37,597 bases of DNA from an uncultured Acidimicrobiales bacterium (GCA_938002955.1 CALLAA010000257.1:1-37597); one strand, 5' to 3'; shown: positions 24,853 to 33,357, counted from the stretch's first letter. Notes: generated from the sequence alone by a model not told the origin. Made by a program: numbers and translations.

Positions 24853-26379
24853 GTGGGTAAGGCGGGGAAGCGCGGGATCGGGTCTCTGTTGCGTGGCGAT
24901 AGCCATGCGACGTTTCTGTCGACCGCAGACGGAAATTCAATCACGTACGGCGAGGCCGAGGACCGGATAGACCGCTTGGCCGGCTGGCTCATCGCGAATG
25001 GAACCAACCCCGGCGATCGAGTGGTCGTGCACACCAGCAACCGCCCGGAGATCGCGATCGCGATCTTCGCCGTTGCACGTATCGGTGCGATCTTTGTCGT
25101 GCTCAACGAGCAGCTGCGGCCGCATGGTCTCTCCAAAATCCTGGACCAGGCCGAGCCCAAGGTCTACATCGGCGACGACGCGACGATCACCTCGGACCTC
25201 GAGATAGACGTGCTGGTCACCTGTGGTTCACAAGCGCGGCCGGGCTGGACGGCGTTTGCGGACACCATCGATCACCCGCTGCTCGCCACCGTTCCTGACT
25301 TCGCCATCGATGACCCTGCGTGCTTGGTATTTACCTCTGGGTCGACAGGTTCTCCTCGAGGCGTCACACTCTCGCACGAGAACATCACCTTCGTCGTGGA
25401 CGCGATTCAACGCCGACTCGACTACCGCTCCGACGACGTCGTTGGCGGCCTGCTGCCGCTCTCGTTCGACTACGGCCTCTATCAGATCTTTCTCGCCGCA
25501 ATCTCCGGAGCGAACCTGTTCGTAGGCGACCCCGGAATGGTTGGCCCGCGCCTACCAAAGGTGCTCGCAGCCGCTCAGGTCACCGTCCTTCCCGGTGTGC
25601 CGACGGTGTATGCAGCATTGATTGCGTTGAACGCGAGGCGGCCGGTCGAACTGCCATTGCTTCGTTCGATCACGAACACCGGGCAACGCCTCCCACGTGC
25701 ACATATCGACCAGCTCTGCGACATGTTCCCCGGTCTGTCTGTGTACGTCATGTACGGGTTGACCGAGTGCAAGCGAGTCTCGATCCTATTGCCCGAAGAA
25801 TTCGGTGCCCACCGCGAATCGATCGGCCGACCGCTCGACGGAACCGAAGTGTTCGCCGTCGATGATGCCGGGTCTCGTCTTAGCAGTGGGGAACCTGGCG
25901 AGCTTGTGGTGATGGGGCCTCATGTCGCCTATCACGGGTACTGGCGTGCCCCTGAGGAAACCGCCAAGCGTTACCGGCCGGGACCCAATGGGTCCCGCGA
26001 GTCGATCCGCTTGTTCACCGGCGATATGGGTTACGTCGATGACGACGGCTATCTTCACTTCGCTGCTCGGGCCGATGACCTCTTCAAGCACCGTGGTCAC
26101 CGGATCTCGCCCATCGAGATCGAGGACGAAGCAACCCATGTCGACGGCATCGTCGACGCGTGTGTCGTGATCGATGACTCGGTCGATGTACTCCACCTGT
26201 TCGCATGCCGATCCGCGGAGAGCTTGACGAGCGAATCGGTGCTCTCGACGCTCGCAAGCAAGCTCGAGCCGGCGAAGGTCCCGGACAAGGTCCACTTCAT
26301 CGATGTGATGCCGCGATCGATGAACGGCAAGACCGACCGTGCTGCGCTAGCGGCAATGCTCGAAGCCGGGGACGGGTGA
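24853..26379 (+). CDS. AMP-forming acyl/aminoacyl ligase (ANL family)
   Basis: A 508-residue adenylating enzyme. Core motifs are the P-loop VFTSGSTGSPRGVTLSHENI (TSGSTGSPRG at 161-170), MYGLTECKR, FTGDMGYVDDDGYLHFAARADDLFKHRGHRISP and the C-terminal lysine in MNGKTDR. The pattern is close to the acyl-CoA ligases of exosortase-A clusters and to free-standing ligases that load amino or carboxylic acids onto a discrete carrier protein (BtrJ, VinN). The gene next door encodes a decarboxylase and the third an acyl carrier protein, so the likely job is to activate a carboxylate and load it on that carrier. GTG 24853 is the start; the next gene overlaps its stop. The substrate pocket cannot be read by eye. 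Confidence 0.85.
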   Translation: MGKAGKRGIGSLLRGDSHATFLSTADGNSITYGEAEDRIDRLAGWLIANGTNPGDRVVVHTSNRPEIAIAIFAVARIGAIFVVLNEQLRPHGLSKILDQAEPKVYIGDDATITSDLEIDVLVTCGSQARPGWTAFADTIDHPLLATVPDFAIDDPACLVFTSGSTGSPRGVTLSHENITFVVDAIQRRLDYRSDDVVGGLLPLSFDYGLYQIFLAAISGANLFVGDPGMVGPRLPKVLAAAQVTVLPGVPTVYAALIALNARRPVELPLLRSITNTGQRLPRAHIDQLCDMFPGLSVYVMYGLTECKRVSILLPEEFGAHRESIGRPLDGTEVFAVDDAGSRLSSGEPGELVVMGPHVAYHGYWRAPEETAKRYRPGPNGSRESIRLFTGDMGYVDDDGYLHFAARADDLFKHRGHRISPIEIEDEATHVDGIVDACVVIDDSVDVLHLFACRSAESLTSESVLSTLASKLEPAKVPDKVHFIDVMPRSMNGKTDRAALAAMLEAGDG

Positions 26380-27629
26380 TCGTTGTGTCAGACACCATCA
26401 TGGACACCATTGCATCGTCGGCCGACCTCGCAGCTCTGCCAACCCCGTACTACGCGTACGACCTCGATGTCGCCGAGCAGCGGGTGTCGGAGCTCTTCGA
26501 TGTCTTTCCGAGCAATTCAGAGTTGTTCTTCTCGTTCAAGGCGAACCCGCTTCCTGGCCTTGCGTCGGCTATCGGTGCGGCGGGGGCTCGTGCCGATCTC
26601 ACCTCGCCAGGCGAGATCGACGCTGCGGTCGCAGCCGGTTTCGACCTTGGGCTGGCGCTCTATGGCGGTCCTGGGAAGAACCGGGACGAGTTTGTGCACG
26701 CGCTGTCGATGGGAATCCGGTCGTTCTCGATCGAGTCGTTCCACGATCTCGGCGCGTTGAACGCCGCGGTCGCAAACGTCGACGGCGACGTACAGGTTCT
26801 GCTGCGAGTAAACCCAATGGAGCCACCACGGGCCAAGCTCGTGATGTCCGGCGTCGCCAGTCAGTTTGGATTCGAAGAAGAAGATCTGCTGGCTCACGGC
26901 CCGCTCGAACGTTCGCCCGGCGTCAACATCGTTGGCTTCCATATCTACTGGGGCACTCAAGTTGGTGGCCCCGACGAACTTGCGGCGTGTTTCTCAAATG
27001 CGGTCACAACCGCCGAAGCCCTCGCCACGTCGCTCGATATTCCGCTCGACATTTTGAACCTCGGTGGCGGTTTCCCGTGGCCTTACGCGGTCGATGGCAG
27101 CGGACCCGACCTCTCGCCGCTGCGAGAGCCGCTCGCAGCGTTGCGGTCGGGAGACGGGGCAGCGAGCTCGGCGACGTGGTGGTTCGAGTCCGGCCGTCAT
27201 TGCACCGCGTCATGCGGCCACCTGGTGACCCAAGTGATGGATCGCAAAGTGTCGAAGGACAAGGAGTTCGTGATCCTCGACAGCGGGATCAACCACCTTG
27301 GGGGCATGACGGGCTTGGGCCGAATCCCGCGCTTCGCCATACGAATGATCCCACCGAACAATCGCTCAGCGGACACGCTCGTCGCCGATGTCGTTGGCCA
27401 GCTGTGCACCCCGCTCGACCTCGTTGGACGAAAGGTCGAGATCCCGACCGACCTCGCAATTGGCGACGTCGTTGCTATCCCAAACGTGGGCGCATATGGG
27501 GCGTCGGGCAGCCTGACCAACTTCTTGAGCCGGCCGGCAGTCCTTGAGGCCTGTCACCGATCGGGGAAGATCACATCGATCGAACAACTCGCCACCGGGC
27601 ACCGCACCGTTGACCATCTAACGCAGTAA
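26376..27629 (+). CDS. PLP-dependent decarboxylase, fold III (BtrK/ODC-DapDC-like)
   Basis: A 417-residue alanine-racemase-fold decarboxylase. The PLP lysine is K55 in ELFFSFKANPLPGLA. Later motifs are GFHIYWGTQVG, LNLGGGFPWPY (phosphate-binding glycines), ESGRHCTASCGHLVTQVMDRK and ILDSGINHLGGM. It resembles the exosortase-A-associated decarboxylase and BtrK, which removes CO2 from an amino acid tethered to a carrier protein, rather than free-substrate lysine or ornithine enzymes. Starts at GTG 26376 (GTGA overlap with the ligase), GTG 26385 or ATG 26400 are all possible. The adjoining carrier gene supports a tethered substrate. The identity of the amino acid is open. Confidence 0.85.
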   Translation: MIVVSDTIMDTIASSADLAALPTPYYAYDLDVAEQRVSELFDVFPSNSELFFSFKANPLPGLASAIGAAGARADLTSPGEIDAAVAAGFDLGLALYGGPGKNRDEFVHALSMGIRSFSIESFHDLGALNAAVANVDGDVQVLLRVNPMEPPRAKLVMSGVASQFGFEEEDLLAHGPLERSPGVNIVGFHIYWGTQVGGPDELAACFSNAVTTAEALATSLDIPLDILNLGGGFPWPYAVDGSGPDLSPLREPLAALRSGDGAASSATWWFESGRHCTASCGHLVTQVMDRKVSKDKEFVILDSGINHLGGMTGLGRIPRFAIRMIPPNNRSADTLVADVVGQLCTPLDLVGRKVEIPTDLAIGDVVAIPNVGAYGASGSLTNFLSRPAVLEACHRSGKITSIEQLATGHRTVDHLTQ

Positions 27630-27639
27630 TCGAGCTTTT

Positions 27640-27888
27640 ATGAACGACACCCAGAACCGCCTTCAAGACGTACTCCGTCCTCATCTCAAGTTCCATGAGG
27701 GCGACACGATCGACCCGAACGCCGACCTTGGCGACCTGGGGCTGGACTCGCTGTCGACGATCACCGTCTTGTTGGATGTCGAGGACGAGTTCGCAGTGGA
27801 GATCCCCGAGGAGCTTCTCGAAGACGACACGTTCTCCACCCTGGCGATGCTCGCCGATGTCGTAGACAAGATCCGCGCAGAGGGCTGA
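27640..27888 (+). CDS. acyl carrier protein
   Basis: An 82-residue four-helix carrier. The phosphopantetheine site is S37 in LGDLGLDSLSTITVLLDVEDEFAVEI in parts, with the D-S-L signature; the surroundings are highly acidic, as in all carriers. It starts 10 bases after the decarboxylase and ends 2 bases before the transferase, so it is the hub of the cassette. It is not the fatty-acid ACP by context, as no fab genes are near. It needs a phosphopantetheinyl transferase supplied from elsewhere. The proposed cargo is a decarboxylated amino acid or an acyl group made by the two genes before it. Confidence 0.93.
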   Translation: MNDTQNRLQDVLRPHLKFHEGDTIDPNADLGDLGLDSLSTITVLLDVEDEFAVEIPEELLEDDTFSTLAMLADVVDKIRAEG

Positions 27889-27890
27889 GT

Positions 27891-28919
27891 GTGGCTGGCG
27901 GGGTCACGCTCGAGGTCCACGCCGGGCAGCCAACGCCGGCACAGATTGCCGAGTGGTCGCAGTACTTGGCATCGGCCGTTGTCCGCGACCTCTTCGGCGA
28001 GATCGGCTTTGGCGAGTCGCCCGATGCCTGGCAGCGGCTGATGACGCAATGGTGGGTGACCAACCCGTTCATCAGCGAGTCGACGACGGTCGCGTTCGTT
28101 CTTCGAAGTGACGACGCCGTCGTTGGGTTCCACGGCTTGATCCCGATCGACTACCGGCGCAACGCCGACGCGGTTCCGTCACTGCTCGCGACGACGTTCG
28201 TGGTCGATCCGGAGCATCGCGGCCACTCGATGAAGATCTTCCGCAAGGTCGCAAAGCTTGCGTCGAGCAACCACATCGTCGATGGTTCCGCGACTCCCGA
28301 TATGCAAAAGCTGCTCGACGCAACGGGGTGGTCATGGTCGCCGATCGCTCCGAAGCAGTTGGTCGCCGTCCGCCCTCGAGGTATCGCGGGGCGTTTGCGG
28401 TGGTTGGCACTCCTCGCCTCTCGCAGGGCCGATCCAACTCCAGCAACCACGATTCCTACGGGCAGCCGGTGGATCACGAGCCTCGACCAGATCGTCGAGA
28501 CCCCTGCGCTCCATGACGACGTACTGCGGCCTCCGAACGACAGGCGGTTTCTCGAGTGGATCCTGTCGAGTGGATCGACCGAGCGCTGCTTCACCGGGCT
28601 CGTCGATGCCGACGGACGACTCCTCGCTCATGCGATTCTCAGCACCACGCAGGCGGATTTTGGGTTGCTCGTCCTGCGAGCTGTCGATGGCGGTAGTGAC
28701 GACGGCACGATCTCGTTGACCGACCTGCTGTCGGCAGCGGCCAGCGACCCGAAGTCCGCTGGCCTACCTGCGGGTGCGGCCGTGATCAGCTGGGCGGAGA
28801 TGGCCAATAGCGCCACTGACGACGCCGCTGCAGGGCGTGTGTATTACCGCCTGCCGGACGCGCTCGATGGCTGCGATCGCGAGCTCCATTCGACCGAGAG
28901 CGACGACACCTACTTCTAG
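27891..28919 (+). CDS. GNAT-like acyltransferase of ACP cassette
   Basis: A 342-residue protein that looks like a two-part GNAT fold. Residues about 5-180 hold a GNAT-like core, with TTVAFVLRSDDAVVGFHGLIPIDYRRN and ATTFVVDPEHRGHSMKIFRKVAKLA, where the VDPEHRGHS segment takes the place of the acetyl-CoA pyrophosphate loop. The second half (about 200-340) has a weaker repeat of the same look. It begins as GTG 2 bases after the carrier stop and so is the fourth gene of the unit. It is most like transferases that use acyl-ACP or acyl-CoA donors, and would release the carrier-bound product onto an amine acceptor. Donor and acceptor are inferred from position only. Confidence 0.7.
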   Translation: MAGGVTLEVHAGQPTPAQIAEWSQYLASAVVRDLFGEIGFGESPDAWQRLMTQWWVTNPFISESTTVAFVLRSDDAVVGFHGLIPIDYRRNADAVPSLLATTFVVDPEHRGHSMKIFRKVAKLASSNHIVDGSATPDMQKLLDATGWSWSPIAPKQLVAVRPRGIAGRLRWLALLASRRADPTPATTIPTGSRWITSLDQIVETPALHDDVLRPPNDRRFLEWILSSGSTERCFTGLVDADGRLLAHAILSTTQADFGLLVLRAVDGGSDDGTISLTDLLSAAASDPKSAGLPAGAAVISWAEMANSATDDAAAGRVYYRLPDALDGCDRELHSTESDDTYF

Positions 28920-28977
28920 ATCACCCGGCCGAACGGCTTATTCAGCCACTTCGGTAGCACTGGTATTTTTGGGTGTT

Positions 28978-30753
28978 GTGACGACCAATCAACGCGGCGG
29001 CCTCGGTGTCTTGCTCGCAGCCCTGCTCGCGCTCGCAATGGTGGCTGCGAGTGCCCCTGCCTCAGCGCAGCAGTCCTCGACGAGCTACATCGCGCCTACG
29101 GCGAACACGAGCATCCCCGTATATGACACCGCATGGCAGATGTTTGCCCGGGCGACTCCCGAACAAGCCGATGAGTACTTCGCTGAACTGAAGACCCGTG
29201 GCTTTAGTGGCGCGTGGGCGGCGGTCATAAGTCATGCGCCGAGCACGTACAACAACACCTATCCCGGCGGCGAGCAGATCGGTGCCTACATCGATGGCGA
29301 GATCGTGCTCTCCGACGGATACATCACGCACGTGAACGCGATCCTCGACAGGGCCGATGCCCACGGCATGCGTGTTGGCCTTGTGGTGGCCTGGCAGAAC
29401 CTGTATCTCCCCGGTGGCCGGTCCGACGCGAACTTGCCGGCGAGCGACCTCGTCCGAGAAACGCTGACGACGGCAAACGCCGATGCGTATGGCCGGCAAA
29501 TGGTCGAAGCGTTCGGGTCACACCCAGCGGTAAACGCATGGGTGTTCGGTGGCGACGGTGGCACGAACAACACAGCCGCCAACATCGACGTTTGGGACAT
29601 CATGGCCGACGCGATTCGCGACGAAGGTTCAACCCTCGACATCGGCATTCATCTTCCGCCCTACGAGTTCGACTCGCTGTTGTATGCGAACGCCGACTTT
29701 CTCGACTTTGCCGCACCCGAGATTGGGCACAACAAGACACCAGAGCAGGCGCAATGGGAGATGGAGCAGGCAGTAGTCGCGTACGACATCCCCGTGTGGA
29801 TGGGCGAAGCCAGATACTTCAACAACGACTTCAAGTGGCTTCCCGAGGAATGGCGTAACCCCGGCGCCGCCGAGATGGCCGCCGATGCTCAAGCGTCGAA
29901 GAACGCTGGGGTCAGCGGATACCTCTATGGCGACTCGGGTCGGTGGAACTGGTGTGCGGGTTATGGCGATTCGACGCCGTGCGACCCGGCCAACATCGCC
30001 GATTCGTTCGGTCCGGGGGAAGACGCTGCACTCGCTGTCTTCGCCGGTCCCCCATCGCCACCGACGACGACAACAACAACGACAACCACGACCCAACCGG
30101 TTCAGCTCGAAGGGCCGGATCCGGTGGTTTGCGACGGTCGCCTCGCGACGCTCTTTGGAACCTCTGGCGACGACGTTCTCACCGGAACCGCCGGCGCCGA
30201 TGTGATTGCGGGCCTCCAGGGCAACGACATCATCCGTGGCCTCGGCGGCGACGACGTCATCTGTGGCGGCAAGGGCAACGATGTCATTATTGGCGGACAG
30301 GGCTTCGACATCTTGTTCGGTGCTCAGGGAGACGACGTGATCTACTCGGCCGAGGCCGAGGGTGAGACGTCAACGGCGGTGCTCGGGGACTCACGCGGTG
30401 CTCGCATCTTTGCGGGCATTGGCAACGACACCGTGATTGGCTCCGACCGATGGGATCGCATGCAGGGCGGTCCGGGTAGTGATCAGCTTCTCGGTTTCGG
30501 TGGCAACGACTGGATGCGCGGCGGCACGGGCAACGATGTGTTAGTCGGCCACGGCGGCGCCGACGACATCTATGCGGGCGCAGGCAGCGACCGCGTCGAT
30601 GGCGACGCACGCGATAGCAACGTACGAGGCGGACCGGGGGCCGACGCGTGCAGCAACGTCGCAGGTGCCGATAGCTGGAAGGGTTGCACGCAGTGGGTCA
30701 CAACAACGCCAGCGACTCCGGCTCTGCCGATAGCCAGCGCCCTCTTCGACTAA
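28978..30753 (+). CDS. secreted DUF4038/apiosidase-like glycosidase with RTX calcium repeats
   Basis: A 591-residue exported protein. Signal peptide 1-30 ends in ASA before QQSS. Residues about 31-345 form a barrel-like catalytic domain; the phrases YFAELKTRGFSGAWAAVI, AHGMRVGLVVAWQ and HPAVNAWVFGGDGGTN fit the DUF4038 (apiosidase-like, GH140) family. A PPSPP plus ten-threonine linker follows, then at least eight RTX-type nonapeptides (GGxGxDxI/V pattern) to about residue 560. RTX blocks fold with calcium outside the cell. A signal peptide and RTX in the same chain is unlike type I secreted toxins. GTG 28978 is preferred over upstream codons that overlap the previous gene; TATTTT lies 8 bases before. 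Substrate is unknown. Confidence 0.78.
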   Translation: MTTNQRGGLGVLLAALLALAMVAASAPASAQQSSTSYIAPTANTSIPVYDTAWQMFARATPEQADEYFAELKTRGFSGAWAAVISHAPSTYNNTYPGGEQIGAYIDGEIVLSDGYITHVNAILDRADAHGMRVGLVVAWQNLYLPGGRSDANLPASDLVRETLTTANADAYGRQMVEAFGSHPAVNAWVFGGDGGTNNTAANIDVWDIMADAIRDEGSTLDIGIHLPPYEFDSLLYANADFLDFAAPEIGHNKTPEQAQWEMEQAVVAYDIPVWMGEARYFNNDFKWLPEEWRNPGAAEMAADAQASKNAGVSGYLYGDSGRWNWCAGYGDSTPCDPANIADSFGPGEDAALAVFAGPPSPPTTTTTTTTTTQPVQLEGPDPVVCDGRLATLFGTSGDDVLTGTAGADVIAGLQGNDIIRGLGGDDVICGGKGNDVIIGGQGFDILFGAQGDDVIYSAEAEGETSTAVLGDSRGARIFAGIGNDTVIGSDRWDRMQGGPGSDQLLGFGGNDWMRGGTGNDVLVGHGGADDIYAGAGSDRVDGDARDSNVRGGPGADACSNVAGADSWKGCTQWVTTTPATPALPIASALFD

Positions 30754-30778
30754 TCCTCACCGGGGCAGCGACAGCGAG

Positions 30779-31369
30779 TCAGTCGTGATCGTCAGGCCAG
30801 AGCAACGCGGAACGGCTCGCGGCGTCCGCTATCTCGCTCGTGTCGATGGCAACCGACGTTTCGTCAACCCCGTGGGCGGGCCAAGAGACGTGCACGATCA
30901 TCTCCCCCGGTGGCGGAAGCGGCCACATCCAATGTTGGAAGGTCCAGCTGCTCCCGCCTGAAGATCCGCCTTGTGGCCACACGACCGGGCCCGGCGGCGG
31001 CTCATCCAACGGCGCCATCGGGCCGGGAAGGTTCGTCCACTTCGAGCCGTCCGAGAACTGGATTCCGAGGCGCATGAACTCAGGGTCGTCGGGGCCCGCT
31101 CCGCCCTCGTGGAGCTCCCATGGCGCCTCGTAGTGTCGCGGTGACCGGCTCTTCGGCTCGCGTAGCCAGAGACTGAGCGTGAACTGCAAGCCCGTGGTGA
31201 ACGCGTTGAAATGGTCGAGCACTAGTGCAGCGTGATCGTTGTGAAAGACGACGATGTTGCCCGGCACGGAAACGGGCATCGCCCTGTCGGGCGGCCCAAA
31301 CCACGGGCGATGTACCGGCTCGGGGAATTCCGGTTCTTCGAACTCGCCAACATCTTCAAAGAAGCTCAT
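30779..31369 (-). CDS. conserved hypothetical protein
   Basis: A 196-residue soluble protein with no signal peptide or membrane helix. It is rich in Pro, Trp and acidic residues, with recurring beta-type segments: SVPGNIVVFHNDHAALVLDHFNAF, GLQFTLSLWLRE, FMRLGIQFSDGSKWTN, a glycine loop VWPQGGSSGGSSWTFQHWMWPLPPPGEMIVHVSWPAHG in pieces, and an Asp/Ser-rich end. An all-beta fold is likely. I do not recognise a family. ATG 31369 is favoured because TACGCT sits exactly 6 bases upstream; a longer frame to 31447 exists. It is convergent with the RTX gene and precedes nothing on its strand that suggests a pathway. Confidence 0.72.
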   Translation of the reverse strand: MSFFEDVGEFEEPEFPEPVHRPWFGPPDRAMPVSVPGNIVVFHNDHAALVLDHFNAFTTGLQFTLSLWLREPKSRSPRHYEAPWELHEGGAGPDDPEFMRLGIQFSDGSKWTNLPGPMAPLDEPPPGPVVWPQGGSSGGSSWTFQHWMWPLPPPGEMIVHVSWPAHGVDETSVAIDTSEIADAASRSALLWPDDHD

Positions 31370-31462
31370 CGTCGGAGCGTAATGGACCGAATCTTTCGAC
31401 GACCTCGGTTTTGGGCTCAGCCAGACATCGCTGATCAACGCTCGCATCGGAGCAGTCCACGA

Positions 31463-32101
31463 TCAGCCGAATCGCAGAGTCACTCCGGCAGAGGTGGCGG
31501 TGATTACCTCGACGAACGACAGGTCGGGCACCCGAACATCGGGTTCAAACGACCATTCGAAATCGCCCACCGCCACCACTCGCGCTCCTGCTTCACGTCC
31601 GGCGATTCCCCCCGACGGCGAGTCTTCAAAGACGATGCAATCGCTTGGGTTGACGCCCAATCGATCGGCGGCGAGGAGGTATGGCTCCGGGTCGGGTTTG
31701 CCCCGACCAACGTCTTCGGCGGTCACGGTTACGCCGGTCTCGATACCGGCGCCAGCCCAGCGAGCCTTCGCCAGTCGAACGCCGGCGGATGTCGCGATGG
31801 CCCACGGAGCGTCCGCTAGAGATGACAGTAAGCCTCCGGCGCCAGCGAGCAGGCGGGTGTTGTCCGCCAGCGACACCTCGAGATCCTCGAGCCGGCCGAC
31901 GGCGAGCTCCAACAGGGCCGGTTCGACGTACTCGGACAGCGTATCTTCAGGTCGACGCCCAACGAACACCTCAACAATTTCGGAGAAGTCGAGACCGAAC
32001 TCATCACACAGCTGTTGCCACGCCTTGAGACCGTCCTGGTGCGAGTCGACCAGCACTCCATCGTTGTCGAAGAGCACTGCAGCGGCCTGAATCTCGATCA
32101 C
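31463..32101 (-). CDS. HAD-superfamily phosphatase / beta-phosphoglucomutase-like
   Basis: A 212-residue haloacid-dehalogenase-type hydrolase. Motif I is LFDNDGVLVDS near residue 10 (nucleophile D at the first position, acid/base D two on), motif II is the ATSAG segment, and motif III/IV is GKPDPEPYLLAADRLGV followed by VFEDSPSGG. This is the sugar-phosphatase/beta-PGM subgroup with a helical cap. ATG and GTG starts exist upstream, but GTG 32101 has AAGGAG with 6-base spacing, an unusually good Shine-Dalgarno site for this window, where most leading genes have none. It is divergent from the MORN-repeat gene with 154 bases between. Substrate is unknown. Confidence 0.87.
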   Translation of the reverse strand: MIEIQAAAVLFDNDGVLVDSHQDGLKAWQQLCDEFGLDFSEIVEVFVGRRPEDTLSEYVEPALLELAVGRLEDLEVSLADNTRLLAGAGGLLSSLADAPWAIATSAGVRLAKARWAGAGIETGVTVTAEDVGRGKPDPEPYLLAADRLGVNPSDCIVFEDSPSGGIAGREAGARVVAVGDFEWSFEPDVRVPDLSFVEVITATSAGVTLRFG

Positions 32102-32132
32102 ATCGTCTCCTTGCCACAACCGATGCTCCCAA

Positions 32133-32149
32133 CCTATTCGTTGAATAGG
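32133..32149. promoter_or_regulatory. perfect 7-bp hairpin/dyad between divergent HAD and MORN genes
   Basis: CCTATTC and GAATAGG flank GTT. It lies 32 bases upstream of the HAD start and 107 upstream of the MORN-protein start, where an operator would sit. No further T-run, so it is not a terminator. Significance is uncertain. Confidence 0.3.
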
Positions 32150-32255
32150 CGTTCCCATCGTCGGCAGTTGACCCCGAAGGAGCCACCCCGACCGGGCTAC
32201 TGTCGTAACTGCAGCAGCGGGCTGGCACCGCAGAACGAAGCCAGGAGCAGAGCAC

Positions 32256-32651
32256 ATGAAAGACATCCCGGGAATCGATGACGACGGGAATCCGAAGAAC
32301 GGCCCGTTCACGCTCTACTTCAAGAACGGCCTCGTCTCTTGCCAAGGAGAATTCGCTGACGGACAGAAGTCCGGGGCGTGGAAGTACTTTCTCAACAACG
32401 GCCAAATGCAATCATCGGGCCGCTACACGAACGGCAAGATCACCGGCCGGTGGAAGTGGTTCTACAAGAGCGGCGAAGTACGAGCGACGGGCGGCTTCGA
32501 TGACGACGAACAGAAGCACGGCTCATGGAAGCGGTACCACGCCAACGGTCAGCTCTGGGATGAAGGTCGCTTCGAGCACGGCAAGAAGAAGGGCTCGTGG
32601 AAGGTATACGACGAGGCCGGCGAGCTCGTGAAGGAACAGCGCTTCAGGTAG
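32256..32651 (+). CDS. MORN-repeat protein, YwqK type
   Basis: A 131-residue protein made of about five MORN_2-like repeats of the form Y-x-N-G-x-x-x-x-x-G-x-(F/Y)-x-x-G-x-x-x-G-x-W (for instance YFKNGLVSCQGEFADGQKSG, YTNGKITGRWKWFYKSGEVR, YHANGQLWDEGRFEHGKKKG). This repeat type is annotated as the YwqK-family antitoxin in databases, because Bacillus YwqK follows the toxin YwqJ. A toxin gene is not adjacent here. An AGGAG site lies 8 bases before the ATG. It is convergent with the SUKH-like gene, 15 bases away, and may belong with it to an orphan-immunity patch. Its action as an antitoxin is not shown. Confidence 0.8.
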   Translation: MKDIPGIDDDGNPKNGPFTLYFKNGLVSCQGEFADGQKSGAWKYFLNNGQMQSSGRYTNGKITGRWKWFYKSGEVRATGGFDDDEQKHGSWKRYHANGQLWDEGRFEHGKKKGSWKVYDEAGELVKEQRFR

Positions 32652-32666
32652 TCGGAGCTTCGCGGT

Positions 32667-33299
32667 TCAGGCCCCGGATTGGATATAGCGAAGAACGGCC
32701 AATCCGACCTCGTCGTCTGACCAAAGAGCAGCGGAGAGGTCACTCAGCTCAGCGATCGCTGGCAAGTTTGCGCGAAGGGCCGTCTCGCTGCCACTGATGT
32801 ACCAGTCGGTTTGATCCTCGCAGATCCAGATCATGACCTTCAGCCCGTGGCCCTCGAAACGACGATTCTCCTCGCACGGCCAACCGTACGTTGGCATGGC
32901 CTCCACGAACCGTGACTCGAGCCATTCAAGGCTGGCCGCATCAATGGCCTGTCCTTGCGCCTGAACTAGAGGGCCACGCAGGCAATCCCCGTCCCATCGG
33001 CGTGCAGCGACAAACTCCTCGATGCTCTCGACATAGACCAGCGACGTTGCACCATCCGACCCCTCAAGTCCGACCAGTACCCGTCCGGCGTTTGGCCCCT
33101 CAAGAGCGAGACCCCACATGCAAACATGTTGATTCTCGTAGGCGAGCAAGAGCAGATCGACGTCGCACCCGGGGAACGACTCCAAACGCTGGTTCTCAGG
33201 AAAGACGAACAGATCGCCGTAGACACCTGCGAGTTCCTGGGCCACGTCGCCGGTCAGCGTTCGCTCCGCCGCCGCCACAAGATCATCGAGACTGACCAT
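32667..33299 (-). CDS. SUKH/SMI1-like protein (possible immunity protein)
   Basis: A 210-residue acidic soluble protein. The segment VDLLLLAYENQHVCMWGLALEG (about residues 45-66) is the phrase -ENQ-V-x-x-W-G- that recurs in SUKH/SMI1-KNR4-like proteins of Actinobacteria, many of which are immunity proteins to polymorphic toxins. A central stretch LVGLEGSDGATSLVYVESIEEFVAARRW fits the same beta/alpha core. The assignment is by short motif, so a separate family is possible. ATG 33299 has TACGCT 7 bases upstream; an alternative TTG at 33326 exists. The gene lies next to a YwqK-type MORN protein on the opposite strand. Confidence 0.6.
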   Translation of the reverse strand: MVSLDDLVAAAERTLTGDVAQELAGVYGDLFVFPENQRLESFPGCDVDLLLLAYENQHVCMWGLALEGPNAGRVLVGLEGSDGATSLVYVESIEEFVAARRWDGDCLRGPLVQAQGQAIDAASLEWLESRFVEAMPTYGWPCEENRRFEGHGLKVMIWICEDQTDWYISGSETALRANLPAIAELSDLSAALWSDDEVGLAVLRYIQSGA

Positions 33300-33357
33300 G
33301 GTGAGGAGCGTAACCAGGCCACGCAAACCTCAGCGGTTTCGCAGAACGGTGGCCGAG

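Noticed and set aside
28837-28977. RTX-protein start extended to 28837
   Set aside because: It would overlap the transferase gene and put 47 residues before a clear signal peptide.
32133-32149. Hairpin CCTATTC-GTT-GAATAGG as a further tRNA-Thr fragment
   Set aside because: Only the CCTATTC word is shared with the tRNA; the rest differs, so it is most likely coincidence.
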